Below, one piece after another: positions 1 to 5,006 of a stretch of DNA of 10,049 nt. Made by a program: the position numbers and the translations under genes. The DNA is from DASYRM01 sp036004405 (GTDB lineage: Bacteria; Acidobacteriota; Vicinamibacteria; Vicinamibacterales; UBA2999): the NCBI GenBank assembly GCA_036004405.1, contig DASYRM010000101.1:1-10049 (forward strand), written 5' to 3'. Each line of letters starts with the position of its first letter. Within the stretch, counting starts at the first letter, position 1. The notes under the pieces were generated by a model. That model saw only the letters and a list, made by a program, of their open reading frames with translations, did not search any database and was not told where the DNA came from.

Positions 1-862
1 CGTCGGTCCGGCACGGCGACGGCGCGAACCGGGTGGCGTCGGCCTCGCGGCGGAAGTTCGTGCTGGTGTAGAACGGCTGCGACAGGTACCGCGGGTCCTC
101 GACCACGGTCACGACGTTCAGCCATTCATCGCCGTTCGGATGCGGGGGCAGGCGATGGAAGTACTCGGTGATGGATGCCTGCTCGCTGTACGGCACGCCG
201 TTCTTCCGCAGGTAGCCGGCTTTGAAGTTCGTGGTCACCACCTTCAGCGACCCGCCGCGCTGAATCGACGACGCGCCGCGCGGGGGCGGCCCACCGCGCA
301 GCCCCTGCCCGCCGCCGCCAGGCACGGGCGGACCCGCGGGACCGGCGCCGGGTCCGGCCGGCGCCTCGGGGCCGCGGCCGATGCCCGGGCCTTCCCAATC
401 GGCGCGCGAGAAGCCCTGCCAGGTCTTCTCGGTGCCCGGCTGCGCCGCGCGATCGAACGTCAGGACACGCGTCTGCGTCCCCGCGTCGAATTCGAGCTTG
501 AGCGTCGAGGGGTCCTGCCACGAGATGCGGAGCCGGCCGGGCTGCCGCATGATCCCGCCCACGCCAAAGGCCTTGCACTGGTTGCCGCCGGTGTTGTCGG
601 CCTCGAGATCCCACGCGAGCGTCGCCTTACGCCCCTCCCCGCTCACGGGGATGCTGGCCGTGTCGCCCTTTGGCGGCGTGACCATCCGCCACCGCCAGTC
701 CTCGGTGACGACGGCCACCCAGGTGCCGGTGAGATCGATCGGCGCCGCCTGACGCGCGGTGAGCGGCGGTCCCGGCGGGGCGCCGCGCTGCGCCGCCAGC
801 CCCGACCAGGCGAATGTCAGGGCGCCAACGACCGCCAGGCCGAAAGCAAGGGCGCGCCTCAT
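1..862 (-). CDS. Secreted GxW/QC-module protein with Gly/Pro-rich insert (partial, 3' end outside window)
   Basis: Reading from ATG at 862, 287 codons stay open to the left edge, so the C-terminus is missing. Residues 1-24 form a signal peptide (MRR, hydrophobic stretch, cleavage near LAA/Q), so the product is exported. The mature part starts with a 'DLTGTW' GxW motif (about 43-48), has 'NQC' at 94-96, an 'FSRADWEG' hairpin start (151-158), then a Gly/Pro-rich insert of about 45 residues (158-203), resuming with 'LKVVTTNFKAGYLRKNGVP' (206-224) and a second cysteine at 284. The same order of motifs occurs in the N-terminal domain of the protein at 859-2637, most clearly in 'GYxRxxGVP', and in the two proteins further upstream. 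The start codon overlaps the stop of the upstream gene (ATGA, 859-862), so translation is probably coupled. I know this type only as hypothetical secreted proteins common in Acidobacteriota; the molecular role is unknown. Coding status is secure, the function is not. Confidence 0.85.
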   Translation of the reverse strand, partial: MRRALAFGLAVVGALTFAWSGLAAQRGAPPGPPLTARQAAPIDLTGTWVAVVTEDWRWRMVTPPKGDTASIPVSGEGRKATLAWDLEADNTGGNQCKAFGVGGIMRQPGRLRISWQDPSTLKLEFDAGTQTRVLTFDRAAQPGTEKTWQGFSRADWEGPGIGRGPEAPAGPGAGPAGPPVPGGGGQGLRGGPPPRGASSIQRGGSLKVVTTNFKAGYLRKNGVPYSEQASITEYFHRLPPHPNGDEWLNVVTVVEDPRYLSQPFYTSTNFRREADATRFAPSPCRTD

Positions 863-2637
863 CGTGCGCCCGCCGACGCCGGCGCCGCGGTCTTGGTCAA
901 GTCTTTATAGATCGCGTCGATGAACATCGCCGTGGTCCACGCGCCGGTATCGGACCCGTAGCGCCCTTCGTAGTCGAGCGCGGGTTTCGCCGCCTTGATC
1001 TGGTCGAGCGTCATCTTGCGCGCCACCATGTCCTTGATCCGGTCCCGAATGATCACCAGCATGTCGCGGTACCAGACCACTTCGTGCTCGTCGCTGAGGC
1101 GCCCGTGGCCGGGAATGACGTAGGTACCGGCCTCCTGCAGCATCTTGCTCGGCACGGTCAGATCGAGCAGACGGTTGAGCGCGTCGATCTCGCCCTGGAT
1201 ACTGCCACCTTGCGCGACGTCGATCACCGGGAAGCTGTCGGTGCGGAAGATGTCGCCGGCAGCCACGACGTCGGAGCGCCGGAAGAACACCACCGTGTCG
1301 CCGTCGTTCACGGACGACGCGTCGTGATACAGGATGACCGGCTCGCCGTTGAACGGGAAGTCGCGCGACCCTTCGAAGTAGGTGTTGTAGGGGCGCTGTG
1401 CGTCCGGCACGTTCCGTTGAATCATGCGCTCATTGGCGTTCTCGTGCGCCACGATCGCGGCCTGGTTGCCATTGACCGTGCGCCCCGCCTTGGAGACCTG
1501 CTCGTTGTTGCCGATGTGATCGGCCGTGGGCGTGGTGTTGACGATCCAGCGGATCTCCTTGCCGTTGGCGATCCCCTTGATCGCGGCAATCACCTTGTCG
1601 CTCTGCCCCGCTGCGCCGGTGTCCACCACCACGACACCGTCCTCGCCCACCTGCGCCGCGATGTTCGCGCCGGCGCCGACGATCATGTAGACGTTGCCCT
1701 GCACCTTGACGGCACGGACTTCACCGGCCGGCAGCGGCTGCGGCAGCACCGCCGGCGAGAACCCGGCGTTCTTGGCGGGATTGGGGCGCGGGGCCGCTGC
1801 GCCCGGCTTCCACTCCGGCAGCAGCGACTCGGCGCCGCCGCGCACGCCTTCACGCGGCATGGCGTGCTTGGCTTCGAACTCGCCCGACCACGGATTCTTG
1901 TTCGGCAGATAGTGCGGCACCAGGTTCTTGTCGCGCGGCACCTCCATCGCGTACTCGCAGTTGTAGAGCCAGTTGGTATTGCCGCGGTCCATCACCACGA
2001 ACTCCTGGCTGCGGATGTAGGGCTCGGTCAGATAGACCGGGTCGGTGGCGATCGTCACCTGCGACAGCAGGTTGCCGTGCCGCATCCAGTGCTCCACGAC
2101 GGTGGTGCGATCGCTGGCCGGCACGCCGCTGCGGCGGAAGTAGCCCTGCTTGATGTGCGTGGTGGTGATCGTCAGGATGTCGCCGTTCCATTCACCGGTC
2201 GAGAACCCCATGAAGGTGTGCGGGGCGTACTCGGGTGGATGCGGGCGGCCGTCCATCCAGATGGTCCGGCGCTGCTGGTAGGTGCCGAGATACATCTGGA
2301 TGGCGACCAGCTCCTGCGTGTCCGGGTTGGTCTCCTGCCAGATCCGGAACTGGTTCGGTCCGAAGAACATGTACGGCAGCGTGTAGGGCGCGCACTGCTC
2401 CTCGAGCACGGAGTGCCGACCGACGTCGTAGCTGTCGCCGAACATGCGGGCGGCGTCGTTCAGCGGGATGCCGCTGAAGTCGCCCGGCTCCTCACCGGGC
2501 ACGCGGTCCGGCTGATCTTCGTGATACCGGCCGCTCCACTCGCCCGAGAAGTTCACCTGCGCGGCGGCCGGCACGGCCGCCATCAGCAGGCACGCGCCGA
2601 CGAACGCGGCGCGAACCGACGTTGCGAACCTCACCAT
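859..2637 (-). CDS. Exported two-domain protein: GxW/QC module fused to degenerate metallo-beta-lactamase-fold domain
   Basis: The protein has 592 residues. ATG 2637 is chosen because it directly precedes a clean signal peptide (1-26, ending AVPAAA/Q) and lies 10 bases after the upstream stop with a GGTGGTG stretch between; the 35-codon upstream extension overlaps the neighbour and has no signal character. Residues 27-235 are the beta-rich module shared in this operon ('NFSGEW' 29-34, 'EQC' 80-82, 'DGRPHPP' 129-135, 'FSTGEWNGD' 145-153, Cys227). A Pro-rich linker (about 275-305) leads to an MBL fold (306-520) followed by a helical tail usual for secreted acidobacterial MBL proteins. The HxHxDH motif reads TPTADH (369-374) and the HTDGD-type motif reads SVNDGD (442-447), so the three Zn1 histidines are missing. 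Asp373, His374, Asp462 and His511 (PGHG), the Zn2 set, remain. Family knowledge predicts a periplasmic hydrolase-like fold; the changed site points to mono-zinc chemistry or a binding role. No substrate can be named. Confidence 0.93.
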   Translation of the reverse strand: MVRFATSVRAAFVGACLLMAAVPAAAQVNFSGEWSGRYHEDQPDRVPGEEPGDFSGIPLNDAARMFGDSYDVGRHSVLEEQCAPYTLPYMFFGPNQFRIWQETNPDTQELVAIQMYLGTYQQRRTIWMDGRPHPPEYAPHTFMGFSTGEWNGDILTITTTHIKQGYFRRSGVPASDRTTVVEHWMRHGNLLSQVTIATDPVYLTEPYIRSQEFVVMDRGNTNWLYNCEYAMEVPRDKNLVPHYLPNKNPWSGEFEAKHAMPREGVRGGAESLLPEWKPGAAAPRPNPAKNAGFSPAVLPQPLPAGEVRAVKVQGNVYMIVGAGANIAAQVGEDGVVVVDTGAAGQSDKVIAAIKGIANGKEIRWIVNTTPTADHIGNNEQVSKAGRTVNGNQAAIVAHENANERMIQRNVPDAQRPYNTYFEGSRDFPFNGEPVILYHDASSVNDGDTVVFFRRSDVVAAGDIFRTDSFPVIDVAQGGSIQGEIDALNRLLDLTVPSKMLQEAGTYVIPGHGRLSDEHEVVWYRDMLVIIRDRIKDMVARKMTLDQIKAAKPALDYEGRYGSDTGAWTTAMFIDAIYKDLTKTAAPASAGAR

Positions 2638-2647
2638 GATCACCACC

Positions 2648-3499
2648 CTACTGGAAAACCTGCGTCTTCGAGGTCGTGCTCTTGATGTGCTGGTTGAGGT
2701 CCGGAAGGCACGACACTTCCTGAATGTCGACGTCCACCACACGATTGAAGCGCTTGGTGCTCTTCCACTCGCCTTCCCAGTTGTCCGGGTCGGTCATCGT
2801 GAACTCGATCTCGAGCTGCTTGCCGTCGTTGACCATGCGGAAGCGCTCCACGATGTGCAGCTTCTCGCCGGCCGGAATGGCGGGGCCGTCCTGATCCATC
2901 CAGTGGTGGTCGCCGCGGAAGCCGACGGTATCGACCACCAGCTCGTTGCCCTGCCACGTGCCGATCGACTCGCCGTTGTAAGTGCGGACGATCACGTCGG
3001 GATCGGTGTGCTTGCGGCCATCCAGATAAATGATGCGAACGCTGTTCATGAACCCGCTGATCATGTAGATGGCGGTGGGCTTCTGGATCATCGCCATCGG
3101 CCAGTAGCGGGTCATGATGAGCGGGAGGCCGGCCGGCCAGCACTGGCCGATGTCGTCCTTGTACACCTTCCCCTCCCCGTCGTACTTCATGGAGGTGTCG
3201 TACTCCTTCTGCGCTGCTGCGGTGAGCTTGGGATAGGGCGGAAGGTAAAAATGCCACGCCTTCGGGTCCTGGCTCACGTCGATGAACCAGTTGCTGGTGA
3301 CGTCGAACGGCGGCGCCGGACGCGCTTTGTTCAAGTTCGCGGGCGCCAGCGCGCTCAACGTGCCGGCGGCAATGGCGTCGGCTTCGGCTTGCGTGGCGGC
3401 GGCCGGCGCCGGTTGCGACGGCGCGGGCGTGCATCCGGCCGCAGCAAAGCTCAGCGCGGCCGCCACCGCGGCCACGCGGATCGTCATCGGACTCTTCAT
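2648..3499 (-). CDS. Lipoprotein of the GxW/QC secreted family, paralogue of the gene at 3966-4769
   Basis: The product has 283 residues. ATG 3499 is preceded at 7 bases by GGAG (3507-3510); ATG 3487 is a weaker in-frame alternative. The N-terminus (Met-Lys, Ala-rich core, 'AAAGC' with Cys23) fits a lipoprotein signal with an imperfect lipobox (Ala rather than Leu at -3), so the protein is probably membrane-anchored, followed by a flexible Ala/Pro/Gln stretch (24-45). The mature body has 'NWFID' (70-74), 'GQCWPAG' with Cys120, 'DGRKHTDPD' (160-168), 'GESIGTWQG' (176-184), 'HHWMDQ' (198-203), 'VERFRMVNDGKQLEIE' (217-232) and a second Cys264. Over the core GKVY to the end of the hairpin, 62 of 85 residues match the product of 3966-4769 in a hand count, so the two are tandem paralogues with the DUF6152 gene between them. 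The conserved cysteine pair suggests a periplasmic disulfide. Function unknown; resembles hypothetical proteins common in Acidobacteriota. Confidence 0.92.
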   Translation of the reverse strand: MKSPMTIRVAAVAAALSFAAAGCTPAPSQPAPAAATQAEADAIAAGTLSALAPANLNKARPAPPFDVTSNWFIDVSQDPKAWHFYLPPYPKLTAAAQKEYDTSMKYDGEGKVYKDDIGQCWPAGLPLIMTRYWPMAMIQKPTAIYMISGFMNSVRIIYLDGRKHTDPDVIVRTYNGESIGTWQGNELVVDTVGFRGDHHWMDQDGPAIPAGEKLHIVERFRMVNDGKQLEIEFTMTDPDNWEGEWKSTKRFNRVVDVDIQEVSCLPDLNQHIKSTTSKTQVFQ

Positions 3500-3506
3500 T
3501 GGTGTG

Positions 3507-3510
3507 CTCC
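3507..3510 (-). promoter_or_regulatory. Ribosome binding site deciding the start of the lipoprotein gene
   Basis: The minus strand reads GGAG followed by seven bases and ATG at 3499. This supports the 3499 start over the in-frame ATG four codons later at 3487, which has no comparable purine run. Confidence 0.6.
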
Positions 3511-3519
3511 GCGGCGGCG

Positions 3520-3921
3520 CTACTTTGATTCCGGGGTGCCGAGACGCGCCGGGCGCTCGAGCAGTTCGCGGCCGTCGGCGAGCGTCATCGACACGAAGAT
3601 GCCCGACGGTTCGCCGCTGCGGACCGGGTTCACCACCACCAACACCTTGTCGCCGGGCTTGATGATGTTGGACTTCCAGCCGGCGCGAATCAGGTAGGTC
3701 GGGCTCGTCAGCTCCACGCCCCACACCACCAGCTTGCTCTTGTCCTTCTCGTCCGGCACTTCCACTTCGATCCAGGTGTGCGGGTTCTGCCACCGGAATT
3801 CCTTCACCGTCCCGACGAGCGTCACTTTCTTCGTGCGATCGAACGCTGCCGGCGAATGATGCGCGAGCGCCGGGGCGACCAGCGCCACGGCCATCACCAC
3901 CGACCACAGTACCTTCCTCAT
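3520..3921 (-). CDS. DUF6152 family small secreted protein
   Basis: The product has 133 residues from ATG 3921, with a purine-rich GGAGAAGAG (3927-3935) upstream. Residues 1-20 are a signal peptide ending APALA; predicted cleavage leaves a mature chain starting His21-His22-Ser. The rest is a small beta-rich domain with the hallmarks I associate with DUF6152: 'AHHS..F' at the mature start, 'GTVKEFRWQNPHTWIEV' (37-53), 'GW' with 'IKPGDKV' (81-93), and a final strand before a polar tail. The family is widespread in Acidobacteriota and Proteobacteria and has no settled function. The gene sits between two paralogous GxW/QC genes with gaps of 44 and 20 bases, so it is probably co-transcribed and acts in the same periplasmic process. 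The N-terminal histidines and His48 could bind a metal, which is inference only. Length and motif order look complete. Confidence 0.92.
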   Translation of the reverse strand: MRKVLWSVVMAVALVAPALAHHSPAAFDRTKKVTLVGTVKEFRWQNPHTWIEVEVPDEKDKSKLVVWGVELTSPTYLIRAGWKSNIIKPGDKVLVVVNPVRSGEPSGIFVSMTLADGRELLERPARLGTPESK

Positions 3922-3939
3922 CTGGTCTCTTCTCCCTAC

Positions 3940-3958
3940 GCCCGCCCGGAGGGCGGGC
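3940..3958 (-). repeat. Perfect GC-rich hairpin between operon genes
   Basis: An 8-base inverted repeat (GCCCGCCC / GGGCGGGC, loop GGA) lies in the 44-base gap after the first operon gene (stop at 3966) and before the DUF6152 start (3921). No T-run follows on the minus strand, so it is not a classical intrinsic terminator. It may pause or partly terminate transcription, protect the upstream mRNA end, or be a copy of a dispersed palindrome. Confidence 0.6.
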
Positions 3959-3965
3959 AATCCTG

Positions 3966-4769
3966 CTACCGAACCTGAACCTTCGACGACGTGCTCTGCA
4001 GGTGCTCGTTCAGGTCGGGACGGCATTCGACTTCTTCCACGTCGATGTCGTTGACCCGGTTCCAGCGGCGCACCCCTTTCCACTCCCCTTCCCAGCTCTT
4101 GGGGTCCGTCAGCGTCATCGCGATCTCGAGCTGCTTGCCGTCGTTGATCATGCGGATGCGCTCGACGATCTTCAGCTCGCCGCTGGCCGGCACGCCCTGG
4201 TCCACCCAGTGGTGCTCGTCGTCGATGAAGTTCTTGGTCTCGACCACCAGCGTGTCGCCCTCCCAGCGCCCCACCGATTCGCCGTTGAACGTGCGCACCA
4301 CGATGTCGGGATCGGTGTGCGATCGCCCGTCGAGGAAGATGGTCCGCAGGCTGTTCATGAACTCGCTGACCATATAGATGGCCGTCGGCAGCTGGATCAT
4401 CGCGATCGGCCACACGCGGGTCATGATGATGGGCACGCCGGCCGGCCAGCACTGACCGATGTCGTCGCGGTAGACCTTGCCGTCCTTGATCGCCTGCAGG
4501 TAGGCGTCGCGATGCTTCTGGGCGTTGGGCGTCAGCTTCGGGATGGTCGCCGGTCCGAACAGCCACCCCTGAATCCCCGGGCTGTTGTCGATGAACCAGT
4601 TGCCGGTGAGGTCGAACGGCGCCTTGGGCCGCGGCTTGGCCAGGTTGTCCGGGGCCAGCGCGCTCACCTGCGGCGGTGGCGCCTGGGCGCCGGCCACCGC
4701 GGGGACGAGCCCCAGGGCAGCCGCCACAAGTCCGGTCGTGATCAAATTGCGTCCTGCGAAAACGGCCAT
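3966..4769 (-). CDS. Secreted GxW/QC-module protein, first gene of the minus-strand operon
   Basis: The product has 267 residues from ATG 4769. I chose this start because a signal peptide (basic Arg7, hydrophobic 9-27, AVAGA/Q) begins there; the in-frame ATG at 4805 would add twelve polar residues and span a likely -10 box. Neither start has a clear Shine-Dalgarno. The mature part shows 'DLTGNWFID' (53-61), 'GQCWPAG' (Cys107), 'TAIYM' (129-133), 'DGRSHTDPD' (147-155), 'GESVGRWEGDTLVVET' (163-178), 'HHWVDQ' (186-191), 'VERIRMINDGKQLEI' (202-216) and Cys249. The GxW near the start of a beta-rich chain recalls lipocalin-like barrels, but I cannot demonstrate that fold. The two cysteines are matched in the lipoprotein paralogue at 2648-3499, suggesting a disulfide. 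The gene is periplasmic or outer-membrane associated, co-transcribed with the four genes that follow, and of unknown biochemical role. Confidence 0.92.
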   Translation of the reverse strand: MAVFAGRNLITTGLVAAALGLVPAVAGAQAPPPQVSALAPDNLAKPRPKAPFDLTGNWFIDNSPGIQGWLFGPATIPKLTPNAQKHRDAYLQAIKDGKVYRDDIGQCWPAGVPIIMTRVWPIAMIQLPTAIYMVSEFMNSLRTIFLDGRSHTDPDIVVRTFNGESVGRWEGDTLVVETKNFIDDEHHWVDQGVPASGELKIVERIRMINDGKQLEIAMTLTDPKSWEGEWKGVRRWNRVNDIDVEEVECRPDLNEHLQSTSSKVQVR

Positions 4770-4778
4770 AGGCGCGTC

Positions 4779-4784
4779 ATTGTA
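4779..4784 (-). promoter_or_regulatory. Candidate -10 box (TACAAT) for the minus-strand operon
   Basis: The minus strand reads TACAAT, five of six consensus bases, ending nine bases before ATG 4769. A start site about seven bases downstream would give almost no 5' leader. No good -35 hexamer is visible at 16-18 bases (TTTCAT lies at about 19), so the promoter may depend on an activator or another sigma factor. Confidence 0.35.
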
Positions 4785-4798
4785 ACGCCGGGCCGCGC

Positions 4799-4810
4799 CT
4801 TTCATGAAAG
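4799..4810. promoter_or_regulatory. Perfect 12-base palindrome, candidate operator
   Basis: CTTTCATGAAAG is identical on both strands. It lies where the -35 region of the minus-strand operon should be, in the divergent intergenic region, and its AT-rich content stands out from the GC-rich surroundings. A dimeric regulator site is the simplest reading; the regulator is not in the window. Confidence 0.4.
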
Positions 4811-4838
4811 CGCGCGGCGGTGCACGCCCGCGGCACGC

Positions 4839-4869
4839 ACGATTTCGTTTTCCGAGATACCGAAATCGT
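4839..4869. promoter_or_regulatory. 9-base inverted repeat with 13-base spacer, candidate operator
   Basis: ACGATTTCG at 4839-4847 is repeated as its exact reverse complement CGAAATCGT at 4861-4869. The half-site centres are 22 bases apart, about two DNA turns, which places both arms on the same helix face as expected for a dimeric DNA-binding protein. It lies between the divergent starts at 4769 and 5007 and could serve either side. The alternative is a weak RNA hairpin in a plus-strand leader. Confidence 0.45.
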
Positions 4870-5006
4870 CATCGCCGCCCCTAATCCAGCCGATCGGGCG
4901 AGCACCCCACAGACCGATATCTACAAGCAAATCAAGCGATTGAAGGCGGCGATGTCAGGCTCGGCCGTGGCATATCGATTGCCCGCAATACGCTTGGACC
5001 ACCATC

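Noticed and set aside
814..2685. Long plus-strand reading frame of 623 codons opposite the MBL gene
   Set aside because: It is antisense to a gene with a clear signal peptide and MBL motifs, is rich in His/Val/Arg/Asp as expected of a GC-rich shadow frame, and has no recognisable domain.
2638..2742. Upstream N-terminal extension of the MBL gene to ATG 2742
   Set aside because: It overlaps the end of the lipoprotein gene and adds Ser/Arg/Thr-rich sequence in front of a good signal peptide.
2640..3434. Minus-strand frame of 264 codons inside the lipoprotein gene
   Set aside because: It overlaps the lipoprotein gene on the same strand in another frame and reads as Arg/His/Gly-rich sequence, while the chosen frame has matching paralogue sequence.
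4940..4976. Sigma-70 promoter (TTGAAG ... CATATC) for the coiled-coil gene
   Set aside because: The spacing of about 25 bases is too long and no other pair at 16-18 bases looks convincing.
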